Assembly: GCA_016785225.1 (NCBI GenBank)
Contig: JAFBJZ010000628.1
Span: 238,501 to 302,500, forward strand
Direction: 5' to 3'
Origin: Psettodes erumei
Lineage: Eukaryota > Chordata > Actinopteri > Pleuronectiformes > Psettodidae
DNA: 64,000 nt
This document shows positions 22,571 through 33,439 of this stretch, piece after piece. Each line of letters starts with the position of its first letter. Position 1 is the stretch's first letter. The notes beneath the pieces are model-generated. The model saw nothing but the letters and a program-made list of their open reading frames with translations. It was not told the origin of the DNA and ran no database searches. The position numbers and the translations under genes are program-made.

Positions 22571-24074
22571 AAAAAAAAAGGAGAAGAAGAAGGAGAAGAG
22601 GAAAAAAGAAAAGAAAAGAAACGGCGGTGGCCAGGTGAAACGGCCGCGGCCCACCAATCAGACGCCACCGTCGGCGCCCGACGTCCGCCGGAGGGAGACG
22701 GGGCAGGAAGTGGCGTCTCGGGGCATCAAAGGGAATTCATCAGGATCAGGATTTTAATTAGAGCGTCAAATCTTGTTCATCAACACTGAGATCTAAATTA
22801 AGACGGACCTCAACGCCACAAATTAGACCAAATCCAAGGATTAACTGGGCGGATTTAAACCCAAACTCTGCCTTAATCTGTCGGAGCTCACTTTAATTTT
22901 GGATTTAACTCCAGTGTCAAGTTCGTGGACGGTCGTTCCAAACTAATGCCCCAACCTCGGCCTTTTGCATTATAATCCTAATTTGTATATTAAACATGAT
23001 CCTAATCAAATGTATTGTAGCAAAAAAACCACTTCTAATCCCAAAATCTTGGATTGTAAATCTAATTTTCCCCTTAATCCAAACCTTTTCTCTTGGATTA
23101 TGAACCGATATTTTGATTTACAATTTCACTGACTCTAAACCTCATATTTGTAAACCTTAATCTAACTTTAAGCCCAGTCTCAATCTCATTAAAAAGACCT
23201 CAGGAAGTTTAACTGAAAACACGCGCAGATAAACTTCAAACGCACAAAACCTGAAAGCTCCCAGTCATCTCTGAATTTCTTTAAGATCACATCTGCTCTT
23301 TTACCGTTGGAGAACGTGTAAATACAAATTAGAGATTAGAGGCGACTGGATTATGTTGATATGAGCAGAGACACCACAAGAGTTTCATAAGAATAAGAAG
23401 AAATCTCACACGTTATAAACATAATATCTGCTGATATCCGGTATCAGTCCGGTGAAGACACCAAAGTGACCTTTGACCTTCCCTCTACCTGCAGCGTCGA
23501 CCTTTGTCGATAAAGTTGTGAGCGTAAGGACGTCAGATCCCAGAGTTGGTCCTTCATCCACTTTGTTGTGTAACTGAAACTGTGACGCGAGCAGCGGGGG
23601 AGAAGCGACGTCCCGACGGGCTTGTGTCAACAACTCAACCTCCGTCTAACGAACCGCGGCGGCGAGGGTGACGTCGCGGGCGCCATTCATCTCCCGCCTC
23701 ACAGGAAGTCGGTCCCGGGCCGCGGTCGGGCGGAACCGAGCGCCCTTAACCGTCGGCGGATGAGATGTTTACGGGTAAAAACGCGGTCGACCGACCCCGC
23801 GAACAGCGTCTGCCTTGTTGTTACACCGTTACATGAAAGCGTTGCTGGTGTTTGGAGCGGTTCAAACACACACACACACACACACACTGGAGTGTGTGTG
23901 CGTGCACAACAAGGCGCTGGCGGAGCCACACCGGGAGCTGCGGCGCCGCAGATCTGCGAGGAAAAACCAAAGCGGACAGATCAGAGCGGAGATATAATCA
24001 ACTGTGAGTTCTGAGGAAGAGGCGTTTCGCTCCTTCCTTCCAGACCTCCTTTACCTCCTCTCATCTCCATACCG

Positions 24075-24106
<32 letters not shown>

Positions 24107-24270
24107 GCTTTCATCCTCCCCTGTGTGGAGCTCGGTGCTCGGGCGGCGCCGACAGACCCGGCTCGGGTTCTGAACCGGTAAAACCGGGCAGCCAGGCTGG
24201 AAGAGCCACGGCTGGTGTCGAGGTAGCGCTCCGGTGCAGAGTTCAGCTCAAACCAGAAGGTTTACTGCCA
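22571..24270. other. Intergenic: no recognisable gene
   Basis: A-rich purine run (22566-22620), unique AT-rich sequence (22740-23400), a DR1 site (23467-23479), CpG-rich sequence (23590-23800) and short CA tracts (23868-23887, 24081-24105). The open frames here match nothing I know and lack splice-site support. Confidence 0.6.
23467..23479. promoter_or_regulatory. DR1 nuclear-receptor-type element
   Basis: TGACCTTTGACCT: two TGACCT half-sites spaced by one base, the DR1 consensus used by HNF4, RXR and COUP-TF. The same string also occurs in some fish dispersed repeats, so function is uncertain. Confidence 0.4.
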
Positions 24271-24271
24271 G

Positions 24272-24373
<102 letters not shown>

Positions 24374-24559
24374 AGGTGTTATCGAGAAGCATGGCTTCCC
24401 CCAGAGAGATCCTCCATTAATTGTGAAGTGAAGGTGCCCGAGGGCGACACCAGGGACCTCCATTAAACACAGACAGGCAACTGACAACCCCCCCCACCCT
24501 CCACACACACACACACACACACCTCTCTCCCCACTTTCTTTTCCCCCCCCCCCCCCCCC

Positions 24560-24851
24560 CACTCCTCATTTATCCTCTAAAATTCAAATTCACATTCAAA
24601 TTTAAACAAGGTTCATTGCCATGAAAGGAGCAGCCCCTAATGTTGGCGAAGCAATAACAACACACACAAGAAAATAGCTTTGTTGATTCTGCGGCTGCAA
24701 ACAAGGCGACGCATCACCTAAATGTGGCGCGCATGCATAAAACATCGCACCTGCTTTTTTTTTTTTTTTTTTTTCGGGGGTGGGGGCAAATTTCACGCAG
24801 CAATTACCCTTGCTAAACAGCTTTTGTTGTGGAGGAATCTTCTCCCCCCCC

Positions 24852-24886
<35 letters not shown>

Positions 24887-24990
24887 TCTGATTAATTTTC
24901 TCCTGACACACACACACACACACATTTATGGATGCCCCAATTATACTTTGAGAACATCTCACTGTTCTTTAACTGGCTTTTTATCGCCTG
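24560..24990. promoter_or_regulatory. Candidate conserved non-coding elements around CA tract
   Basis: Two unique blocks (24560-24750 and 24925-24990) with GGTTCATTGCCATGAAAG, AGCAATAACAAC, GCATGCATAAAAC and CCCAATTATACTTTGAG. A T run and a CA tract (24854-24883) lie between them. No coding signature is seen. Confidence 0.35.
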
Positions 24991-25189
24991 GCTCCGGCGC
25001 TGATGAAGTCTGCAGTGGTGGAGGTGGAGATAAACTTTGCCTCTTCTGAAACTTACTAATGGTGCTGGTTCTGGTCCTCGGAGCCCGCCCCGGCGATGGG
25101 TGCTTCTTCTCTCTCTTTTTTTTATTATTTTTTATTTTTTCACTCTCTCTCTCTCTCTTTTTTTTTTTGTAGCCGGGCTGTGAGTCCCT

Positions 25190-25445
25190 TATGAACTTAT
25201 TTCCAGAGCAGGGTAATTATTGCAGGTACAGCGCCTCAGGATGAGTACCTGATTCCCAGCAGGATCGCTCAGGAGTCCCGCTTTAAGCCCCGCGTCGAGA
25301 TCTGCTCCGAACTGCCAGTCAGCGGCCGGATCCGGCTCGCCGCGGGAGGCGCCGGCCCGGGCCGCAGCTCCTGCGACTCCAGCCAGCGCTCCGGATGTGG
25401 GAACGCCGCACGATGGCCGCCAATTAGCCATCATTGTTCCTGTTT
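25190..25445. promoter_or_regulatory. Candidate conserved non-coding element
   Basis: About 250 bases of unique, partly GC-rich sequence from CTTATGAACTTATTTCCAG to GCCAATTAGCCATCATTG. A long minus-strand frame across it continues into a microsatellite and shows no recognised domain. Confidence 0.3.
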
Positions 25446-25484
25446 CTTCATCTTCTCCCACTTCCTTTTTCCTGTGCGTGCGTG

Positions 25485-25598
<114 letters not shown>

Positions 25599-25873
25599 AG
25601 CAGTGAAGGTCACCGGCCACTAGAGGGAGCACCAGTAGTGTGGAAGAAGCTCACGTTTGTCAGTCCTCACTTACCCCAACCGTGACTTTGACCATCGCAC
25701 ACACACACACAGACTCACACGCAGACACACACACACATACAGAGTGCAGTATATGTACATACTGCTGTAGGCAAATACCACTGAACCTAATGGAGTCCAC
25801 CTGAACTCTGATTATCAATGAATTTGCCGGCCGGAGCGCTGATGTGCATTTTACTCACGTGCACACACAAATG

Positions 25874-25976
<103 letters not shown>

Positions 25977-26029
25977 GCTATAGCAGATGTTAAGGATTAG
26001 TGTGTGTACGGGTGTGTGTGCGCGCGTAG

Positions 26030-26130
26030 CCTCAGGCACTGTTCAACAATGCATTATTCCTGAGTGCACCAGTTAAGAGGGGCACTCCGTCTCCATGGTA
26101 ACCACCCCGGCTCTGATGTAAACATGGGGG
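26030..26130. promoter_or_regulatory. Candidate regulatory island with RFX half-site
   Basis: Unique block with CAACAATGCATTATTCC, and TCTCCATGGTAACC, which carries one perfect X-box half-site (GGTAAC) and a weaker partner. Confidence 0.3.
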
Positions 26131-26390
26131 TAGTTGGAACGTCGGCCCCAATAAAGTGGAAGATTTGCCCCCCCCCCCCCCCACCCGTTCTTCCTCCAGA
26201 TTACAGACAATAACACACCAAAGTGTGAAAAATCTAAAACGAAGGTCAAGTGGGTTTTTTTTCTTCTTCTTCTTCTTCTTCTTCTCTTATGGAAAAATAT
26301 TTCTTTATTGATCACGTCATGAATAAATCTTTCTCCTCATTTTCATCGAAATCCGAGCGCTGCGAAAAGTTAAAGAACCCCCCCCCCTGG

Positions 26391-26429
26391 CCCGGCCCGG
26401 CCCGGCCCGGCCCGGCTCGGTTCGGCCCG
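26391..26429. repeat. (CGGCC)n pentanucleotide array
   Basis: Tandem GGCCC/CGGCC pentamers decaying to GGCTC and GGTTC. The same pentamer family recurs at 36680-36715. Confidence 0.9.
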
Positions 26430-26519
26430 AATGAAATGACGCTGAGAGCGATTCGGGTGAAGGTCAAGTGAGGCCGCCTCTCAAAGATAAACGCATCCCC
26501 TCTCCCTTTTAACCTAATC

Positions 26520-27180
26520 CCGGCCAACAGGAGGAGTTGGATTGTATCATCTTAATCTCTAATCTGAGATGTGTAGGAAAACACCCCCCACCTCTTCTTC
26601 AGCAAAGCCACTCACTTCCTGGTTAACATCTGAGGGAGCCCGGCTTTGTGCTACAACACAGGCGGCTGCCGACTCGGGGCGGCCCGCGGAGAGCGCGGCG
26701 GATTTCTGCAGAGATTAGTCTAATCACCGGAGTCCCGCCGGGATTAAATATAGGTCGAGCGCCGAGCGGGGAAGGTGCTGGTGGCGACGTTTCCAGGCAA
26801 CTGTGACCGGCGCCCCCGGCTCCTTCGCTCGGAGCCGTCGACTCGCGCGATGCGTTAGTTTCTGTTTTATTTTAAGATTTAAAAAAAACACAAAAAACTG
26901 TTAAATCGCCGCGAGGAGCCAATCGTTTAGTCACTTTTTGGAGATTTGGCGGGAAATTCAGTTATTACATGAATTGAAACCGCCGTGTTTTCGAACCTCA
27001 CGGGGCCTCGTGACACCGTGAAACAAAACAAAGAGTACTTTTTCAGAGTATTTGTACACAAGTACTTCACAAGAGGAAAAGTAAAGATGAATGTGTCCAG
27101 GTCTCGTCAGATTTCAGCTTCTGCCGTCTCCCTTTAATAAATAAGTCGTGGTGCACCGCGTCGTATTTACAGTAACGGGC
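26520..27180. other. Intergenic: unique sequence without recognisable feature
   Basis: CpG-containing sequence (26640-26860), then AT-rich sequence with a GTAC-rich fragment (27035-27075) like those at 39420, 56680, 58290 and 60850. No exon is seen. Confidence 0.5.
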
Positions 27181-27234
27181 GGGGGGGGGGTGGGGGTGGG
27201 GGTTGGGGTGGGGGTTGGGGTGGGTGGGTGGGTG
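27180..27234 (+). other. G-quadruplex-forming tract
   Basis: About 55 bases made of G runs of 3 to 10 separated by T or TT. More than four runs of at least three G with 1-2 base loops satisfy the usual G4 rule. Confidence 0.8.
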
Positions 27235-27459
27235 CTCGGCGCCGGTTCCTGCGGTTCTGGAGGAGCGTGGAGTCAAACTGAGGCCCGACCCGGACTTGTG
27301 TCCGCCATTACCGTCTGGAATCCACACAGGCAGAAAAGCGGGGGCGACGGGGGTTATGATGCTCACGAGTGTGTTTAGAAGTGTGTGTGTGTGTGTGGAT
27401 CCTAAACTCTCCTCTCTCTCTCTCTATTGGAATGGTGTGTGTGTGTGTGTGTGTGTGTG

Positions 27460-27560
27460 TGTCTGACAGCTCAGATGAGGACTGGCTGCAGGCAGCTGCT
27501 TTGCTCGAGGCCACATTCAGTTCCGTCGCGCTGCATTAGTCCCCAACCAACCTGTCACCC
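27460..27560. promoter_or_regulatory. Candidate regulatory island
   Basis: Unique block between TG and CA tracts, including GACAGCTCAGATGAGG, GCAGGCAGCTGCTTTGC and GCATTAGTCCCC. Function is inferred only from its composition. Confidence 0.25.
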
Positions 27561-27591
27561 CCAGCAAGAGAGTGATAGTACACAGCACGCA

Positions 27592-27639
<48 letters not shown>

Positions 27640-27829
27640 CACACTCTCATCACCGATTGCCCGTGCGTTCACGGGCTCAAAGTGGCGCACGGCACGTTGA
27701 CGCGCGCAAAGCGATCGCGACGCAACGACGAGTCTCGCTTCATCTCGTATTGATCGGCGGCGGCTTCCCGTCCGCGCTATTTATCGGTACAGTGGGGAAA
27801 GTGTTAATCAGAGCGGCTATAGCTTAAGA

Positions 27830-27833
<4 letters not shown>

Positions 27834-27900
<67 letters not shown>

Positions 27901-27920
27901 GGTGTGTGTGTGTGTGTGCG
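27834..27920. repeat. (TG)n microsatellite
   Basis: TG tract of about 87 bases with CG and GG interruptions. Confidence 0.97.
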
Positions 27921-28044
27921 TGCGTGTGCGCAGTCCGTCAGTGCTGATATGCTAGTGAGGGGGACTAACCGGAGTTGAGTGGAGTCTTTTGTAGCGCAGG
28001 CGAGGCCCTCAGGCACAGCCCCAGACCTAGACCCCCCCACCCCC

Positions 28045-28075
28045 ATCACCACCACCACCACCACCACCACCACCA

Positions 28076-28110
<35 letters not shown>
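28045..28110. repeat. Composite (ACC)n(CA)n microsatellite
   Basis: About eleven ACC units followed by a CA tract. Confidence 0.96.
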
Positions 28111-28111
<1 letters not shown>

Positions 28112-28243
28112 ACAACCACACACCCCACATGCATATGCCCTCGGCCGTCGCGCTGCAGATCTGATGTGACAACTACAGCGGGGCAGACTTTCCCACCATC
28201 ACCCTGCGTTTTCGACGGGACACGACCGCGAGCATGTGCACGG

Positions 28244-28279
<36 letters not shown>

Positions 28280-28415
28280 CGGCGGCAGCAGGGGGTGGGG
28301 TGGGGTTAGTTGAGGGGTGTCATAATGAGGCTTGGTTTGGTGGGACAGATGTTGGGATTCGGAGGGCATCGGTGGAGACAAGGAAGTGATGGTTCATTAG
28401 TATGAGAATCTCTCC

Positions 28416-28554
28416 TCTCTCTCTTTCAGCCTGTCTGCTTCCTTGTGTTTTTCTGTCTCTATCACTGCCTCTCTCTCTCCCCCTCTCTCTCTATCTCTCT
28501 CTCTCTCTCTCTCCCCCTCTCTCCCTCTCTGTCTCTCTCTCTCTCTTTCTCTGG
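28416..28554. repeat. (CT)n-rich polypyrimidine tract
   Basis: Long, imperfect CT tract with CCCC and TGTC interruptions. Confidence 0.92.
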
Positions 28555-28650
28555 TATGATTTCCTGTGCCCGGAGCCACTGACAGAGGCAATTCTTCCCC
28601 TCTATGCTGCAATGGTGCATCTCTGATTAACTTTTAATGACTTCACTGTA
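28555..28650. promoter_or_regulatory. Candidate conserved non-coding element
   Basis: Unique block with CACTGACAGAGGCAATTC, CTGCAATGGTGCATC and GATTAACTTTTAATGAC, between a CT tract and a CA tract. Homeodomain-like cores (TTAATGA) are present. Confidence 0.35.
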
Positions 28651-28653
28651 ACA

Positions 28654-28654
<1 letters not shown>

Positions 28655-28694
<40 letters not shown>
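28655..28694. repeat. (CA)n microsatellite
   Basis: About 20 CA units. Confidence 0.97.
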
Positions 28695-28696
<2 letters not shown>

Positions 28697-29169
28697 GCGG
28701 CTGGTGATGCAGGCTAGCGATGAAACGAATTGAGCGAGAAGTTAGCGCTTGCGCTAATAGCCCGTAATGGAGGCGAAGCGCCGCGGCCTGGCGAAACGCC
28801 GGGACTGAGCAGAGCTGCAGATTTTAACAGTTAGACTCAGACTCGGACACGAACGGTGACCGAGTCATCGTGTAACTGGGATTCACAGAGTCAGCCGGGC
28901 GTCTGGACTCGGGTTCGATGCCCCCGGTTTTCTAAACAACAACAACAACAACAAAAAGTGTGATTATGATCTTTTATTTCCTTTTTTGAGAGAAAAGAAA
29001 CGATCTGTTAATGCATCACGTTTAAACTCAGTGTTTGTTTAGAAATGATGATCAAGAGGAAACGAGTCAGAAAACCTTCTTCATCCACCATCATCATCAT
29101 CATCATATTCCAGCTCCGGTCTGAATCTATATTTGTGAAAATCTTTTTTTTTTTTTTTTTTGCCGTGTT

Positions 29170-29470
29170 TTCTCCTCGGGGCTGAACATAGAAATAATGT
29201 AATCATAAGCCCGACATGAAAGACTCCAACAATGCAAATTGAAACCAATACAAACCGACGTTAGACTAAAGCGGCCCTCGCCGAGTTTTGCGCGTACCTG
29301 CCGAAGAGGCAGGCGGCGGCGGCGGCGTATTGATGAGTTCGGCCATTTTGTTTTTTCTGCGGGCGAAGACTCCCTCTTTCATGTTTCTGATCAGAAAGAA
29401 GGAAAACAGTTATGAATTAAACATGCGCTGCTGAATCCATACCTTACCGCTCAGCGCGACTTTCCAACAA
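29170..29470. promoter_or_regulatory. Candidate conserved non-coding element with octamer
   Basis: Unique block with GAAATAATGTAATCATAAGC, the exact octamer ATGCAAAT (29232-29239) and GCCATTTTGTTTTTTC. It includes a short CGG run and the weak minus-strand exon-like signal at 29298-29346. Confidence 0.4.
29298..29346 (-). other. Weak first-exon-like signal (minus strand)
   Basis: On the minus strand, ACAAAATGGCC opens a frame reading MAELINTPPPPPASSA and ends at CAG followed by GTACGC, a usable donor. It is 49 bases long with a favourable start context. I do not recognise the protein and no following exon was identified, so chance is quite possible, especially given the CCG run. Confidence 0.15.
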
Positions 29471-29479
29471 TGCTTTTTG

Positions 29480-29506
29480 AAGTCGACTCTCCGCTCTGCC
29501 TCGTCC

Positions 29507-29549
<43 letters not shown>

Positions 29550-29805
29550 CACTAACAGGTTGTGTACTTGTGTACCGTCTGAGGCTTGTTTCATGTGTAA
29601 CAGGTTGTTTGGGTGCAGGTCCGTCGTGAGACCTCGTGTTATTTACATTCTTGAATATTAGCATTAAAAAAAACAAAAACAAACTGGTTTCAGGAAGGGA
29701 TATTTGTGTGATTGAACAAATGGATCCACAACAACTTCGCTTTTGCTATAAAATTCACTTTTCCCCACAACACTGATTTGGAAAATGTGACAGAGCTGAC
29801 ACGTC

Positions 29806-29841
<36 letters not shown>

Positions 29842-29994
29842 ATATCTGATAGGTGGAGCCTCGTATTGCACACGCACACTTTTCTTTGACTTGTCCATTA
29901 AATCAATCCACCCCTGCTTCTCCTCTCTCCCTCCATCATCCGTCACTTTCACACACTTCCGCCAAGGCCACCCTCCTCACTGGGAATACTAAGT

Positions 29995-30032
<38 letters not shown>

Positions 30033-31430
30033 TTACACTGATATTACAGGTCACTGAAAACCTGCAGTGAAAACACTCCTCACCCTGCTGCTACCCCGTC
30101 ACCTTGTATTAGCCCAGCATCCTCAGAGCGCTGCTTATTGGCACACGATGGTTTGACAGCTGATACAAGATCAGATTTTTTTTTTCTTGAATGCAAAGTG
30201 AGAGTTTTAACATTTTTATGGAAGTTCGGCTCCAAAATGCTAAACAGGGCGCGTCCAAGATCACTCGGCCATCTCCGTAATGCGGAAAACTGCCACCAGC
30301 GCCTCGGAGCACACGCATAGCGTCCTCTCTGTTTACGTGTTGGGTCCCGTCGTCCGTGTGTTCCTGCCTGCGGTTGAGTGCTATGCTGTGTTTCCATCTC
30401 CCCGCGGTGGAGATGGGAGGCGACGCGGCGGGCTGCTCTCTGTCAGAGGAAGGCGAGTGTTAATATTTAAACCGAGGGAGGCTCTATTTAGAGCCCGCCG
30501 CCTCCCCTGCTCCCCGGTGGACGGCACGATGCCGATGCCGGCCGGCGCCGTTATGGAGGAAAGCTGTAGGAGGCATCCGCACGTCACTAAGTCTCCCTGA
30601 CAGAATCAGTTTGCAGATGAGCTTTAAAACGCGTCGTGCTGCTTCTGTTTTCTGTGCCTGTGTGTGTGTGTGCGCATCCTCACAATCTCTAATTTAAGAG
30701 TTTCTCCTTGGAGCTTCCCAGCATGCTTTGCACCTGAACTCGCGGGCCCAACGCGGGGCATTCAGGTACGGCGGCGCTGCCCAAAACAAACATTTCTCTT
30801 AGGTGCTGGTCCATCATCGTTTTGACCTGAATCAACCTCGACTGTCTTGTTCTGTTCCGGCGACAAGTCGCAGTCTTCTCAGACATGGTCACAAGTCCGG
30901 TGGCGTCTTTTTTGTCCTCAGAGGTCCACAAAGCATGGACGGGTCACAATGTCACAGCGGGTCACATCTAAAAGCAAGAAAAGTTATTATTATTATTATA
31001 TTATAAATTAATTGCACAGTGTCTTTATACTTTTGTGTTTCAACTGCTTAATTTGTGCAGATTCCAGCACCTCTCCAGTTCTGACCTGTGTATAATAATG
31101 TTGAATAATATATATAATGGTTTACTTTTTTAGACCATTATTGTTCATTATTTGTTAATTAGTTAGATTTAAGCTAGCTACGCTAAAAAAACAAACAAAC
31201 TGGGGAGATCCTCAGTCGGCGCGAGCACTGTGCGAAAAGCACTCTGGGTAATTAGGCTTTTTCCGCGCACAGTAAAAGAAAACGCTAAAATCCGCGCGGT
31301 GGTCGTAAAACGTAATAAGAAATGATTACTGGTGTTAAACTGCACCGTAAACATGTCAAACGGCAGTTACAGTTGTTATCCTTCGCCTGACAACGCTTCT
31401 TAACGAGTCAGGCCGGTGGCGAACCGGCGC
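29480..31430. other. Intergenic: no recognised gene
   Basis: CA/TG tracts at 29511-29548, 29809-29838 and 29993-30030. CpG-rich sequence at 30400-30600 contains a 7+2+7 inverted repeat, GGCTCTATTTAGAGCC (30480-30495). A ZNF143-like site is at 30714-30731 and AT-rich sequence at 30980-31170. Frames here are unsupported. Confidence 0.55.
30714..30731. promoter_or_regulatory. ZNF143/THAP11-like motif
   Basis: CTTCCCAGCATGCTTTGC closely matches the core of the ZNF143/THAP11 promoter motif (TTCCCAGCATGC). No transcript start is known here. Confidence 0.45.
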
Positions 31431-31443
31431 TAATGCTAACGCC

Positions 31444-31583
31444 AATGCATGGTAGCAGCGGTGCTAACGCTAATGCTCGGTAGCAGCGGTGCTAAAGCCA
31501 ATGATAGGTCGCAGCGGTGCTAACGCTAATGCTCGGTAGTAGCGGTGCTAAAGCAAATGCTGGGTAGCAGCGGTGCTAAAGCT
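31444..31583. repeat. 28-bp minisatellite, 5 copies
   Basis: Five direct copies of a 28-base unit (start AATGCTCGGTAGCAGCGGTG), at 31444, 31472, 31500, 31528 and 31556, with a partial sixth. Copies differ at a few positions, alternating GCTAACGCT and GCTAAAGCN ends. Related GCTAGC/GTTAGC repeats continue to about 31660. Confidence 0.95.
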
Positions 31584-31690
31584 AATGCTAGCGGGAGGAA
31601 ACGAAGACGGACCGCGTCGGCTGGCAGCTAGCGGTTAGCAGCTAGCGGTTAGCGGCTCGTCGGGTTCACGAACGTGAGCTGGGGATCACC

Positions 31691-31710
31691 ATGGCAACAG
31701 GAGGGATCAG
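31691..31710 (+). other. Possible first coding exon (plus strand), unrecognised
   Basis: GATCACCATGG has a strong start context and opens MATGGI plus two bases, followed by CAG and GTAAGC, a near-consensus donor. Only 20 coding bases are present. No second exon or known protein could be assigned. ACCATGGCAAC also resembles an RFX X-box half-site, an alternative explanation. Confidence 0.2.
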
Positions 31711-31739
31711 GTAAGCGCCCGTTTCTATATGAACAGACC

Positions 31740-32620
31740 ACTGTATAACGCGTCGTGACAACTTAGGAGGAGATTTGTCGTAACTATTGTGTGATTCTTG
31801 TACAGTTGTTGTTTGTGTTTGACCTGTGGAGAGATCCTGTGTTGTTTGGACACACGCAGATCAAAAGTGTGGTCCTAACATTTGCGTCATGCAACGTAAC
31901 TTGAAACTGTTGGCCCGTGTAACGCGTGTATGACGTCATGTTTTTGGGCCGCGTTACGTACAAATTGTCGGTCTGTGTGTGTGTGTCTCAGTGTGTGTTG
32001 GTCGGGTTTGAGGTTGTGTTTTTTTGTCTCTAACCATGGACTAACTTCTCAGTACATGTTCATTTAATGACGTCTGCTATCTGCATTTAATGTTTCACAA
32101 AGAGTGATTTTTTTTTTTTTTTTGGCACAGTGGAAGAATTTTTCCTCCTCTGAAATCGATCCAGTTTAAACTAATCCCACCAATCAGAGAGCGGGATGTA
32201 CCCACGAGGCAGTCCTGCCTCTGGTCGCCTGATTGGCTGAACGTCTGTTTCGCGGTGGCAGGTAAACGCACACCTGCGGCGCGCCGACCGCTCGGTCTTA
32301 ACGCGTCCACGTCTCAGAAGTTTTAGGAAAAACGTTGATTGATTGATCGATGCGCAGAGAAGCGTGTGAATCTTCAGCCAAAGAATGAAAATCGCCGGGT
32401 TTGACGAGACCAGTCCAAAACACTTTGCAGTTAAAAACCCTTCTCGGTTTTGTTCTCTTTAATGATTACCGGCAGCTGCCCCTCTGAGGTTAAATTAAGG
32501 TCTGCTGCGCTCCACTCCGCATTATTCATCTTAACTTCGCCTCGTTTCTACTCATAACTTTTCAGGGAATTTATTTATTTTTTTAATGTTATTTTTTTTC
32601 ATCCACAGTCGATTTTTGAT
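31740..32620. other. Intergenic: unique sequence without recognisable feature
   Basis: Mostly unique sequence with a few T runs and a short TG stretch (31975-31990). No frame shows splice-site support, and no exon compatible with the 31691 signal was identified. Confidence 0.45.
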
Positions 32621-32629
32621 TCGGAGGAA

Positions 32630-33430
32630 AAATCAAACCTGCATTATGGAGTCTGCTCATTACTCGCACAGCTTACAATACCGAAGAAATATTAATGTAG
32701 ATGCATTAATAACATTCAGCAGTAACGTTTTAAAATATTCTCATTAATACATGCGGTGATAAAACCCAGTGTTACTAATAGGGCAGCCTCGTCTCATACG
32801 CCCGCGTCTTACGGAAGATATTCAGGTGTCAAGATGGAATAACAGAGCCGAGGATGACGCCTCCACATCCTTTCTGCAGGAATGTCTGCAAACTGTGGAA
32901 TGCTGGGAAGTTCAGTGTGGGTTCGGAAGTGGCCTCTCTTGACCTTTAACCTCTGGGTGAGACCTTTGGTTGGGCGCTGGGACGCCGGGGGTCTCCAGCT
33001 CCGGTGTCCAGGCCCCCGGGCCCGCTTTGCAGCGGATTCTCTCCAGTAACCTTGCATTTCCCCCCCCTTGAACGATGTCAGTCTGACTCGTGACGAGAGC
33101 TGCGAATAACAAATTACGAATAAGACCCCCGCCGAACTTCTGTAATATTCGAGGCTGTCTCTGGCAGATTTAATCAGCGCGCTTTGAGACGTGCCGGCGC
33201 ACGGGAGCGCGCGCACGCGATCTGATGGGATCAATAGCGGTGCGGGAGGCCCAGCTGGCAGCTGCTGAGAGCAGGAAACAGGTGCAGACATGGCCGCTTG
33301 ATGTACGAGGCGACTGAAATGAGATGAAACCACTTGACCCCCAGAAGAACCAATTAATTACACAAAAATCTCCCGCAACAGTGAAACTCCCAACAGCTTG
33401 ACTTTGGCAGATTGGCCAGGAATGCCTGAC
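32630..33430. promoter_or_regulatory. Large candidate conserved non-coding element
   Basis: About 800 bases without any microsatellite, the longest such stretch of this character upstream of tfap2d. It contains GAAATATTAATGTAGATGC, ATTAATAACATTC, TGGAATGCTGGGAAGTTC (ZNF143-like, 32896-32913), ATTTAATCAGCGC and CCAATTAATTACAC. The 174-codon minus frame at 32809-33333 lacks any recognised domain and is most likely chance. Confidence 0.45.
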
Positions 33431-33439
33431 CCCCCCCAA

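Noticed and set aside
28905..28930. GGTTCGATGCC as a tRNA T-arm
   Set aside because: No matching acceptor stem or anticodon arm upstream.
32809..33333. 174-codon minus frame
   Set aside because: No recognised domain, and the region looks like non-coding conserved-type sequence; kept only as a regulatory candidate.
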